Assembly: GCF_013215705.1 (NCBI RefSeq)
Contig: NZ_JABSQR010000015.1
Location: 16,826-80,825, forward strand
From: Moritella sp.
GTDB lineage: Bacteria; Pseudomonadota; Gammaproteobacteria; Enterobacterales; Moritellaceae
Direction of reading: 5' to 3'
Length of the DNA: 64,000 nucleotides
Shown: positions 36,890 to 45,804 of the stretch, in pieces
Layout: each line of letters begins with the position of its first letter
Numbering within the stretch: the stretch's first letter is position 1
The notes under the pieces: model-generated
What the model was told of the DNA's origin: nothing
The model's database searches: none
Seen by the model: only the letters and a program-made list of their open reading frames with translations
Made by a program: the position numbers and the translations under genes

Positions 36890-39754
36890 ATGACAAATAA
36901 TATGGCTGGAAGTAAATCGGCCTTTATTAACATTCATCTCATGAATATTAATATCCTCAGGAATATATGCCTATATTTTGCTATTTTTTTTTCGTGTTCA
37001 GTTTTGGCGTTTAAAAGTAATATCACTAATGTGGATCAAAATTCATTAGCTGCACAGTTTAAAGTAGGTGTCGATTTCGACAACTTGTATATTCGAGCTG
37101 CCAATAATCAAGGCATTTCTTATAATGAATTTACATCATTTGAACAATACAATAAACCTCTCAATATAATTAATAATCCTGTTATTAATCCGCTATTAAA
37201 AGGCACTACGCAAGCACCCAAAGTAATCATCTTGCATTCAAAAAGCAAAAGTCCACTCGTATTAGGTGAAATAAATATTATCGGTAAGGGTGCTGAGCTT
37301 ATCATCATTAGTGAATCAGGGATTCAATGTAAAAGCTGTGAAATAAATAATAGTTCTCGTATTGTATTGACGACTGGTCGGCCTATTTTTGATGATGGTC
37401 AACTGACATCATTTGTAGTAACGAAAGGTTCAATAGACATCAATAGTGTTCAAAATGGGAGAGGTCTAAAAGAAGGTTTAATCACGAACGGAGCCAGTAT
37501 TATTGATTTAATCGCTGATGATATACGCATTAATGGCGAAATAAATACGCAGCTGTCAGCAACAAAGACCCCACAAGGAAAACTAACTGTTGATGACAGC
37601 GGAACTCTCAGCATTGCTACTGGTAATTTACAATTAATCGCTGGACATAATACCTTTGATTTTATAAATGGTGGTATAGCAATAAATCCGACTAACAGCT
37701 CTCGTCAACTAAGTGGTGAAATCACTATATCAGCACCAATATACACCGGAGGTTTATATATTGAATCAACGGGTAATAATAGTTCTGTCAATGTGAGTGA
37801 AGCGATAGTTACAACCGCTGACTTAACACTTGCAAGTATATATAAAAGTTACACTATCCTACCAAGTGACATTATCACGATAAAATCATTTGGTAACATT
37901 ACACTTTTCGATAAGTTGCTTTCTGGTAATGCTGTAAATCTTGAAAGTGGTAACGATATTCTTATTCATCAAAAAAGAGAACGAACGATCCCTCGTTCTT
38001 CTGAATATAACGGTGCTACAGGATACATTGATACATCTACAATCAATATAGCTAGCAAAGCTATCTTTTTTAGCGAGGGTAGCCTCAATGCTCAAAATAT
38101 AAAAATAGCTGCTGGTAGGATCAATAATGAGGGCGATATATTTGGTAGAACATCTATTTATCTTTCATCAGAAACTGATATCAATAATGTATTTGGAGGG
38201 ATGATAGTTGGAGATGATATCGCTTTAAATGCACAAGGAAAAGTAACGAATGGTTCTTCAAGGCCTTATCGGTTGGTACCTAAATTACAAAGAAGTATGG
38301 AGCGATACTCAATAATAATTGGCACAGAACCTGAGTTACCGAATGATCCTAGCTATATGATGCGGGAGTCTGTTGATAGTTTAGCTGCAATTATTTTAGG
38401 TGACAAGATTGTAATTAAAGCCACTAAGTTTAGTAATTTTAATCCTTATGAAGTTAAACGAAAACGCTATGAAGATAATCCAGCTGTTTTAGATGATGTA
38501 TTAAGTGATCAAGTCATTGTTTCTGCTGAAACAATGATGATTATTGATGCAAAAGAAGCTGTGCTAAATTCTTCCGGCATTATTGAAGTATTAAATGGTC
38601 CGCTCACAGTAAAAACCACCTTACTTGAACAAGAACGCTATCACATTGAAACCGCTGAACATATTTCCACCTCTGGTAGTACAAGATTAGTTACAAATTT
38701 TGTAACCGTTCTTTCGCCACTTTCTCGTATGCGCTTAGCTGGTGAGTTAAATATAACTGCGGATCGGATAGAAAATAAAAATAGTGGCATAGAAGTTCTG
38801 GGTAATGTTAAAGGCGCATCAAAAGATGTGCGTATGACAGGCCACCTTCTGAAAGATTTTCAAATTGAAACAACAACGACATATCACAGTAAAAGGTATT
38901 GTGCTAGGCGCGTTATAAGAAAATGTATTAAGCGTAGAACAAGAAATTGGATAACGTCAACTGAGCAAGTTATTGAAGTCGAAGGCAACATTAATTTCCC
39001 ATTTTTATTTTATGTTGATGGCACATTAAGTGCCGATTTTGGTACTGAAGTTCAGATTTATCAGGAAATTGTTTACGGACCTAATGGTAAAGGCCCATCG
39101 CAATTACCAAGTAAACCGGGCGCTAACAGTATTACTGCTAATTTTGCTGGCTACGAAGATCGAAAAGCTGATTTAACTCCATTCTTTAGCGAGAATAGAA
39201 ATCATAAAAAGACCATCGTTTTATCAGATCATAATGCTAAGTGGAAGACAATTAAATTTAAGGTACTTGGGGACATTTTCGGGGACCCATGGTTTTACAA
39301 GCAATCTACTATTTTACAAAAAATCCCAGACTTAATTATTACCTACGGAAAAAGTTTGAGTTCAACTTATCAAGAGTTAGGTATGACTCTGCTCGATTCT
39401 AAACATATATTGCCTTTATGGGTCAATGATATAAGGGTTGTAAGCAATGTTATAGGAGATGCTTGGGAACTTGAATCGAACTATTCTTCTAGTTTTGTTA
39501 ATGCGGTTAATAAAGAAACCAATAATAGTTTAATTTATTTAAACCAAGTGGCATCAAAAGAAGTTCGTGTTGCGGCAGGGCAAACAGCGACTCTTACTGC
39601 TACCTATACATTCAAGATGGATTGGGGGTGGGGCGCTAGCAGTCGATCATTTGCAGATAAAACTCAAAGCAACATATACGAATTAGTAATAACAGACTTA
39701 AGCGGTAAGAAAAAATACCTAAATGTTGTGCTTGGTCATAATAATAAAAAATGA
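36890..39754 (+). CDS. TpsA-like exoprotein with TPS secretion domain (first half of a split CdiA/FHA-type protein)
   Basis: Large secreted protein of 954 aa. An extended signal region has its hydrophobic core at residues 21-42 (NICLYFAIFFSCSVLAF). A two-partner-secretion (haemagglutination-activity) domain follows: NNQGISYNEF (72-81), EINIIGKGAELIII (127-140), GIQCKSC with its cysteine pair (144-150) and LTTGRP (160-165). Beta-helix-type repeats run through the middle (GDDIALNAQGKV, LNITADRIENKNSG). A basic Cys-containing patch (RYCARRVIRKCIKRRTR) lies near residues 670-686. It ends with no toxin domain. AAGGG precedes the ATG. The next gene, 46 nt on, supplies the usual C-terminal half. No TpsB is in the window. 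Confidence 0.78.
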   Translation: MTNNMAGSKSAFINIHLMNINILRNICLYFAIFFSCSVLAFKSNITNVDQNSLAAQFKVGVDFDNLYIRAANNQGISYNEFTSFEQYNKPLNIINNPVINPLLKGTTQAPKVIILHSKSKSPLVLGEINIIGKGAELIIISESGIQCKSCEINNSSRIVLTTGRPIFDDGQLTSFVVTKGSIDINSVQNGRGLKEGLITNGASIIDLIADDIRINGEINTQLSATKTPQGKLTVDDSGTLSIATGNLQLIAGHNTFDFINGGIAINPTNSSRQLSGEITISAPIYTGGLYIESTGNNSSVNVSEAIVTTADLTLASIYKSYTILPSDIITIKSFGNITLFDKLLSGNAVNLESGNDILIHQKRERTIPRSSEYNGATGYIDTSTINIASKAIFFSEGSLNAQNIKIAAGRINNEGDIFGRTSIYLSSETDINNVFGGMIVGDDIALNAQGKVTNGSSRPYRLVPKLQRSMERYSIIIGTEPELPNDPSYMMRESVDSLAAIILGDKIVIKATKFSNFNPYEVKRKRYEDNPAVLDDVLSDQVIVSAETMMIIDAKEAVLNSSGIIEVLNGPLTVKTTLLEQERYHIETAEHISTSGSTRLVTNFVTVLSPLSRMRLAGELNITADRIENKNSGIEVLGNVKGASKDVRMTGHLLKDFQIETTTTYHSKRYCARRVIRKCIKRRTRNWITSTEQVIEVEGNINFPFLFYVDGTLSADFGTEVQIYQEIVYGPNGKGPSQLPSKPGANSITANFAGYEDRKADLTPFFSENRNHKKTIVLSDHNAKWKTIKFKVLGDIFGDPWFYKQSTILQKIPDLIITYGKSLSSTYQELGMTLLDSKHILPLWVNDIRVVSNVIGDAWELESNYSSSFVNAVNKETNNSLIYLNQVASKEVRVAAGQTATLTATYTFKMDWGWGASSRSFADKTQSNIYELVITDLSGKKKYLNVVLGHNNKK

Positions 39755-39800
39755 GTCTAAAAACTGAAACTAATTTAAATCGATATCAATGGAGTCGAAA

Positions 39801-42800
39801 ATGCCTCGGATAGGAAGCCCGATCGCAGAACTGCGAGACAGCAAAATATATAAAGTTGTAGCCAATATTTTAACATTAGTCATGTTTTTAAATATTTCAA
39901 TACCGGCTTATGCAATTACGAATGTGAATGAAGTTGAAGATTACCTAGCAGGTTCTGGACGTTATGAGCTATCAGCTCAAGAGCTAGATCCCGTATTTAA
40001 AAGCATATTTAAAAGTAATGCTTCTTTTATTTTCGATGGTTTTGATTATTTCTATAATCAAGCCAAAGAACATAATGCACATGCATTTGAGAATGCTAGC
40101 TATAAAGAAACTAAAATAAATAATATCATTAAATTCGTCCCTGTTGCACCTGATAAACCTCTCTATATTGGTACTCCATATGTAGAAAGAGGAATATTGA
40201 AAAAGCAGTTATATCAATTATTAAATAAGTCTTGGATCTCTGTCGATAATGGCGGATACAGTGATTTTAATGAACTGACTAAAGACTTATATGATAATGC
40301 CCAAAAACTGTTAGCTAATAAGCAATTTAAATTTGGTCAAAACTTAACTCAAGTTCAGATAGATAATTTAAGTGAAGATGTCATTTGGCCTGAAAAGCGT
40401 ACGCTAAAATCGGGTAAATCGGTTTACATACCGCTGGTCTATTTATCTAAAGCAACGATTGTAAGTAACAAACTGGTTGGCTCTACATTTAGTTTTAACA
40501 ATGCAGATATTAATACCAAAAACTTTATTGTAAATGGTACTTCTATTGAAGCTAGGCGTAATTTAATTATTAATACACTTAATAATTTCACCGCGATGGC
40601 AAATGGCAATGTAAGCGCTGGTGGAGATTTAACCATTAATTCTGGTAATGAGTTAAGTAATCTATCTAGTAAAATCAGTGGCCAGACCGTTACATTAACA
40701 GCTCATAAGCTAACGAATAATACACTTGTTAGTCGTTATGATTATGGTCATGGTTTCTCTGAATCATTTGATACTTTAGGTGTAATTGAAAGTATTGGTG
40801 ATTTAAATATTAAAACGAGCGGTGACTTAATTAGTCATGGCGGCCAGTTTGATACTCAGGCTTCGATGCGTATTGTGTCTGGGGGCGATGTTATTCTTAG
40901 GACTCAGCAAGCTAATAATCAACGCTATCAGTCTGGTAACGGTTGGACTGATAGTGAAAAATCATTAGTGAATTTACAAACACAGCTTTCAGCCATTGAT
41001 TTACTTTCTATAACAACTGATAACAGCATTATATCTCATGGGGCAATAATAAAAAGTGAAGGGATTCTAGAGTTACTTGCTGATAAAGGGATAACTATCA
41101 TTCCAGCTGAGGATATTTATTCAAGTAGTACATCTTTTGATACATCGGGAAGTGGTGTATTTGGCTCAGATGAAAGTGAGTCCGAAGATTTAAAAAGAGC
41201 GACAATCGTACGGTCTTTGCTAAAAGCTGGTAACAGCATGGTATTGAAAACGGAGCAAGGAAATATTGTTCTTAAAGCTGTTGCTGTTGATACTCTAGGC
41301 GCAGCAAAATTAATAGCTGAGCATGGCGATATTCAACTCCTAATATCAAGACATGCAGAATCATCTGATTATAAAAAATCTTATGAAGGGTCTTTATCAT
41401 ATCGACGCCAAGGTCATGGTTATTATCGTGAAAAAGCCTACTACAATGAGTTTGTAACTAGTGGCGGATTAATGCTTGATGCTTTTAATGGCGTCCGTAT
41501 TGAGTATGCTGGCCATGCCGATGATTTAGATAAAACGATTGAAGAACTGGCTCATTCACCAGAACTGGCTTGGATGAAGGACATAAGGGACAGAAGCCAA
41601 AGTGGGGAAATAGACCCTGCTATTTGGGAAAACGTCGAGCTCATCATGAATGAGTGGGATTATGATGATAGTGGACTGTCTCCAGCTGCAATGGCTATTA
41701 TTGCAGTGATTGTGAGTATCGTAACTTATGGTGCTGGAGCTGCGATTGTTGGGACTGCAGGAGGAGCTTTAAATGGTGCAATGGTTGCTGCGGTACAAGC
41801 TGGTGTTACGGGGTTAACAAACCAGGTTACGACCTCTTTACTCGGAAATGGTTTTGATCTAAGCGCAACGTTAAAAGAGCTTGAATCTAGTGATACTGTA
41901 AAAAAACTTGCAACGTCAATGGTTACTGCTGGTGTTATTTCAGGTCTTGATACAACTTTATTTGATGGTTATATCAACATCGATGATCCATCTATTTGGG
42001 CACAAAGTGCTCAAGCGGTGACACACGCAGCTATTAATACTTCAGTGCCATTATTAATTAATGGTGAGAGCTTTGATGATTTTGGTGAAAGCTTCCTCAA
42101 CAATGTTGCAATGTCAGCTGTAAATACATTGGGTGAAAAGGTTGCTAATAAAATCGGGATTGCGGCTGAAGGCAATAATATCACTGATGCAACTAAATAT
42201 ATTGCGCATGCAGCTTTAGGTTGCACGCTTGGCTCGATGACAACTGCAATTAATGGTACTAATTCGAGTGGTGTGAGTGAAGGGTGTTGGTCTGGAGCCG
42301 CTGGAGGCGTTGTCGGTGAATATATAGGTTCCACCTACAGAGATGACATAGATCAAATTGAGACAGAGACGCTTGGAAAAATCAACGGTATTCTTTATGA
42401 AGAATTAACAAATGATACTGGCGGAAGTGTTGAGGATTACGCTAAAAAACAAAATCTGCGATTCTTAGAGTTAAGGCAACAAGGCATTGATATATCTAAA
42501 TTGGCAGCAGGGATTTCAGTCCTTGTGCTGGAAGGGAATGTTGACGTTGGCATTCAAACTGGCGGAAATGCGGCTGAGAATAATGCGTTGTTTTGTGCCG
42601 CATTATGGGCGGCAGTTGAAGTTGCTTTGGTTGCTTACACTATTTATGAAGTGCTACAAACGGCTGAAAAAATTGTTGACCTTATAAAAAATGGAACCGA
42701 TGACCAGATAAGAAACGAATTACAAGGCGTGCTACTAGAGGCTGGAGCTGAAGTCGCCTTTGGTAAGATTGCTAAAGCACTTAAAACAGGAGAAAAGCTC

Positions 42801-43787
42801 AAAAGTATTTTGAGTAGATTGAGCACTGACGAACTTGTAGAGGCTACACAGAAGCTGCTCAGCGGCAGAGGGCAGCATAGCTTTGCAGCGGATATAGGTA
42901 ACGCAAGTGCTTGTATGAAGGGAAATTCTCATTGTGAGATTAGTGCATCTTCAAAGCCGCCTGCAACTAGAGTTGATTTGAGTTATGCCGCTTATAAAGC
43001 TCGCTACCCAGGGGCAAGAATGAGTGAGTCACAGTATGCAGAACAGCTTAAAAACAGAAACATCGGTGAAGATGGTCGTTGGAGGAATAATGATTCGACT
43101 GGTAAACCATCAATCATTGGCAATCCGAAACCTACAATTAGATTTGATAATCTAGACCCTAAAGAATATGAGAATTTAAATCGCAAGACCTCAGATCTTG
43201 ACGGACATCCAGTAAATTTAAATTATCAAGATGTGGCAGAATTGCGTGTTGAAGCACATCTGGGCTATCAAAAAGCCAAAAAGACTGGTAATGACAATTT
43301 GATGAGGTTTTATGATACCAAAAAGAAACAATACTCGGCAGATTTAGGGGAAATGACGGCAGAGGGAATGAGCGGGAAACTAGTCGGTCATGATGCAACT
43401 AAACTGTATAGTAAGTATCCTGGTTTAAATAAAACAAACAACCAGTTCGATCAGATTTATAAATCTGGTATTGAACCTGATATCACGATAACCTTTTTAG
43501 AAGCTAAAGGTGGTAATAGCAAATTAGGTAGTAAAATGTATGAAGGTGAACGTGTACAACAGGGCTCTAAAAAGTACACAGAGTCAATCATTAAGGATAT
43601 GAATAAGTGGTACGAAAAGGCAATTGAATCCGGTAAAATTCCAGATGGAATGTCGGAGTTTGAAGACACACTTGATTACCTTAACAGGGATAGAAAGAAA
43701 CTGAAATTTGAATATAAAGTTGTTAAGCAGACAATTGATGATAATGGCGCATTAAGACATATTGAAGTGATTGATTATGAACAATAG
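39801..43787 (+). CDS. Polymorphic toxin: filamentous-haemagglutinin C-terminal half with nuclease tip
   Basis: Protein of 1328 aa equal to the C-terminal part of CdiA/FHA-type exoproteins. It has its own signal peptide (hydrophobic core 18-35, AYA at 36-38). FHA-type segments follow: LYIGTPYVE (121-129), DNLSEDVIWPE (188-198) and VYIPLVYLS (208-216), then beta-helix repeats. A Gly/Ala-rich DUF637-like region spans about 630-840, and a VENN-like AENN motif lies at 925-928. The C-terminal tip looks like a PD-(D/E)xK nuclease: FDQIYKSG (D1217), LEAKGG (E1234, K1236), LGSKM and VQQGSKKY (Q1254). GGAG 6 nt upstream fixes ATG 39801. It overlaps the immunity gene. Confidence 0.8.
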   Translation: MPRIGSPIAELRDSKIYKVVANILTLVMFLNISIPAYAITNVNEVEDYLAGSGRYELSAQELDPVFKSIFKSNASFIFDGFDYFYNQAKEHNAHAFENASYKETKINNIIKFVPVAPDKPLYIGTPYVERGILKKQLYQLLNKSWISVDNGGYSDFNELTKDLYDNAQKLLANKQFKFGQNLTQVQIDNLSEDVIWPEKRTLKSGKSVYIPLVYLSKATIVSNKLVGSTFSFNNADINTKNFIVNGTSIEARRNLIINTLNNFTAMANGNVSAGGDLTINSGNELSNLSSKISGQTVTLTAHKLTNNTLVSRYDYGHGFSESFDTLGVIESIGDLNIKTSGDLISHGGQFDTQASMRIVSGGDVILRTQQANNQRYQSGNGWTDSEKSLVNLQTQLSAIDLLSITTDNSIISHGAIIKSEGILELLADKGITIIPAEDIYSSSTSFDTSGSGVFGSDESESEDLKRATIVRSLLKAGNSMVLKTEQGNIVLKAVAVDTLGAAKLIAEHGDIQLLISRHAESSDYKKSYEGSLSYRRQGHGYYREKAYYNEFVTSGGLMLDAFNGVRIEYAGHADDLDKTIEELAHSPELAWMKDIRDRSQSGEIDPAIWENVELIMNEWDYDDSGLSPAAMAIIAVIVSIVTYGAGAAIVGTAGGALNGAMVAAVQAGVTGLTNQVTTSLLGNGFDLSATLKELESSDTVKKLATSMVTAGVISGLDTTLFDGYINIDDPSIWAQSAQAVTHAAINTSVPLLINGESFDDFGESFLNNVAMSAVNTLGEKVANKIGIAAEGNNITDATKYIAHAALGCTLGSMTTAINGTNSSGVSEGCWSGAAGGVVGEYIGSTYRDDIDQIETETLGKINGILYEELTNDTGGSVEDYAKKQNLRFLELRQQGIDISKLAAGISVLVLEGNVDVGIQTGGNAAENNALFCAALWAAVEVALVAYTIYEVLQTAEKIVDLIKNGTDDQIRNELQGVLLEAGAEVAFGKIAKALKTGEKLKSILSRLSTDELVEATQKLLSGRGQHSFAADIGNASACMKGNSHCEISASSKPPATRVDLSYAAYKARYPGARMSESQYAEQLKNRNIGEDGRWRNNDSTGKPSIIGNPKPTIRFDNLDPKEYENLNRKTSDLDGHPVNLNYQDVAELRVEAHLGYQKAKKTGNDNLMRFYDTKKKQYSADLGEMTAEGMSGKLVGHDATKLYSKYPGLNKTNNQFDQIYKSGIEPDITITFLEAKGGNSKLGSKMYEGERVQQGSKKYTESIIKDMNKWYEKAIESGKIPDGMSEFEDTLDYLNRDRKKLKFEYKVVKQTIDDNGALRHIEVIDYEQ

Positions 43788-45066
43788 GAAAGCAGACGTG
43801 GTATTGACGCATCACAGATTTGATAAATTCGACACTCTTAACCCTTTAATAAAGGAAAAAATAAATTCACACTATAGTAACAGAGTCGCAAGTTGTGAAA
43901 AATCAACGCGAGAGGACTTTAATGCTAATTTTTATAACAATTTCTTTTCACTGAATAGTATTCAGGATTTTATTGGGAAAAGTTATTTACTAAATAAACC
44001 GAAAACCCAAATTATGCGTCACCTGTATACATTTCCAGAGTCAGGGATGTTGGATGTCTTGTCTCAGTTACATGAGGGTAAAAAGATAACACTCACGTTA
44101 GAGGGGCATAGTTGTGAGGTGATTGCCGATAGTAAAAAGGAGTTAAGCTTTAGGGGTTGGCTTGACATGTTCTTCGTTACCTTGATATTACGCGATCATT
44201 TTTCTCACTTGCCGATACTACTTGGTTTGCCTGATAATATCATTTCAACGCCATATAGTTCAGGTGAGATTAATGGGTTTAATCTTGCATTTGCCGAACT
44301 ATGCAAAGGTATGTTTAACCCCTACGCAGACATGCGTAAGCTAAGAGACAAGGTGGTAGAAGCATCTGCTCATTTTTATGTGGAGTGGGAGGAGCAGAAA
44401 GAATACGTTAATCATCTCTATTTACCCTTAGTTGAATTGATCTGCGTTGTTCACAGCGCAGAGAGAGAATCACATTATCAGAGTAGCTTGTTGCACGCAC
44501 TGCAGGCACATAAAGCCTACTATGATAATGAAGATAGGTCACATGATGCAGAGGCAATGATTGCGCTTTGTATCACGGGCATTGCGGCTTATGCCTATGA
44601 TAGGTTCGGCCTAGTACCAGAGTTTGAAACTGATTATATGCCGCTGTGGCTAGTAAAAGGCGAATTTCCGACTTACGATGAGGCTTTTCCGGAAATAAAA
44701 GCACTACCTAAGCCAATACGCAGTGATTTTGAGTTTACCGCGGAAAATTTGCCCAGAACTGAACCGGAATTGAAGCGTATTTACGAAGCAGCACTAAAGT
44801 GGGCAAAAGAAGAACGAGAATTACCGCCTCTTTGTGATGTTATTGGCCGCGATATTGATTCTAAACAGGTCAACAAAAATATTGTTGGTGAAATTTTTAT
44901 CGATGTACTAGGAGACGATTGGGTTCTAACGCTTTATTCTATGGAGCCAAGCTTAATACAAGATCCCCAAGCTTGGTTAGCAGCGATGACAACACGCTGG
45001 CAGGCGTTTATCGCACAATTTTCACAAGAGGCTATCACGAATGTGAGGTTTATTGAGTGTGATTAG
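43777..45066 (+). CDS. Predicted immunity protein, Imm49-like
   Basis: Cytosolic 429-aa protein, probably the antidote to the nuclease toxin encoded just before it. The central part (about residues 130-290) has helical blocks typical of Imm49: SSLLHALQAHKAYYDNEDRSHDAEAMIAL, then GIAAYAYDRFGLVPEFETDYMPLWLV. A C-terminal extension (from about 310) includes DPQAWLAAMTTRWQAFIAQF. The start at ATG 43777 lies inside the toxin gene, an 11-nt overlap typical of toxin-immunity pairs; a TTG at 43771 is the alternative. The family name is by recall of motifs and needs a profile search; the immunity role follows from position. Confidence 0.72.
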   Translation: MNNRKADVVLTHHRFDKFDTLNPLIKEKINSHYSNRVASCEKSTREDFNANFYNNFFSLNSIQDFIGKSYLLNKPKTQIMRHLYTFPESGMLDVLSQLHEGKKITLTLEGHSCEVIADSKKELSFRGWLDMFFVTLILRDHFSHLPILLGLPDNIISTPYSSGEINGFNLAFAELCKGMFNPYADMRKLRDKVVEASAHFYVEWEEQKEYVNHLYLPLVELICVVHSAERESHYQSSLLHALQAHKAYYDNEDRSHDAEAMIALCITGIAAYAYDRFGLVPEFETDYMPLWLVKGEFPTYDEAFPEIKALPKPIRSDFEFTAENLPRTEPELKRIYEAALKWAKEERELPPLCDVIGRDIDSKQVNKNIVGEIFIDVLGDDWVLTLYSMEPSLIQDPQAWLAAMTTRWQAFIAQFSQEAITNVRFIECD

Positions 45067-45099
45067 TGAATTAACTCGTTTGTCGGAATCATTTAGTTG

Positions 45100-45136
45100 A
45101 AAAAGCCCGAAGGATTTTATTCGTTGGCTTTTTTAT
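45100..45136 (+). terminator. Terminator after the immunity gene
   Basis: AAAAAGCC and GGCTTTTT, with inner CGAA/TTCG, form an imperfect stem followed by a T-run 34 nt beyond the immunity stop. The 45067-45804 gap holds this, two gene fragments and a tandem repeat array. Confidence 0.7.
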
Positions 45137-45384
45137 TTTTGCTATCGACAAAATTAGTCACGTCGTTATAAGTAACCAAATATAATAACTGTATTAATTT
45201 TCCTGTCTAAATATGCATAACTGCTTGAAAGCAATCAGCGTTATAGTTAGCGTTCATTAATCGTAATAATTATCACTCAACCTTGTTGGGCGGTCAATCA
45301 TGGCTTAGGTATTGTATTAATAACCGTCGGTGGATTTTTATGATGATCAACTTAAAGTCACCAAATATATTGAGAGTAACCTTA

Positions 45385-45516
45385 ATGACAATATTTGAAC
45401 ATCATATCCATAATTTACCTGCCAAACCGATGGATTGGATGGTTGAAGATTATGCTGAATAGCTCGGTAGATTAGAAAAAAACATGGCTGATTTTTTTGA
45501 TTTTAATAAATTTTAA
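45385..45516 (+). pseudogene. Small broken ORF with internal TAG
   Basis: ATG 45385 opens MTIFEHHIHNLPAKPMDW, then MVEDYAE, a TAG at 45460-45462, then in-frame LGRLEKNMADFFDFNKF and TAA inside the tandem array. The protein-like sequence on both sides of the stop suggests a recently broken gene or one with a lost 3' end. The family is not recognised. Confidence 0.35.
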
Positions 45517-45593
45517 TAAATTTTAATAAATTTTAATAAATTTTAATAAATTTTAATAAATTTTATATGAATTTTATATGAATTTTATATGAA
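45501..45593 (+). repeat. Two adjoining tandem repeat arrays (10-mer x6, 11-mer x3)
   Basis: TTTTAATAAA occurs six times head to tail (45501-45560), followed directly by TTTTATATGAA three times (45561-45593). The unit lengths are not multiples of three, so copy changes would shift any reading frame across them. The array separates two gene fragments. Confidence 0.92.
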
Positions 45594-45732
45594 TGATATG
45601 AACTTATGGAACTTAATAGTTCAAAGTAATTTATTAAAAAAGCCAACAGCAGAATGTATCCGTCATTGGTATGACTATCAACAGGTATTAATGAAGAAAG
45701 TATTGCCTTTTATACATAAAGACAATACTTAA
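45589..45732 (+). CDS. Short ORF after the tandem repeats, likely gene fragment
   Basis: A 47-codon frame from ATG 45589, which lies in the last repeat unit, encodes MNDMNLWNLIVQSNLLKKP, then a CIRHWYDYQQVLMKK block and PFIHKDNT. The composition is protein-like and amphipathic, and there is no good ribosome-binding site. It may be the tail of the same gene as the broken ORF on the left of the repeats. Not recognised. Confidence 0.3.
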   Translation: MNDMNLWNLIVQSNLLKKPTAECIRHWYDYQQVLMKKVLPFIHKDNT

Positions 45733-45804
45733 AAATTGCGCTTTCGTCATAAAAGTATAGCTAAGCAGGCAGCTCCATTAGGTTACTTATCTGCAATAGA
45801 CTAA

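Noticed and set aside
39740..39810. A frameshift splitting a single tpsA gene
   Set aside because: The second gene has its own ribosome-binding site and signal peptide, and no continuing frame links the two across the 46-nt gap.
45481..45600. CRISPR array
   Set aside because: The repeats are direct tandem copies of 10-11 bp with no spacers and no cas genes nearby.
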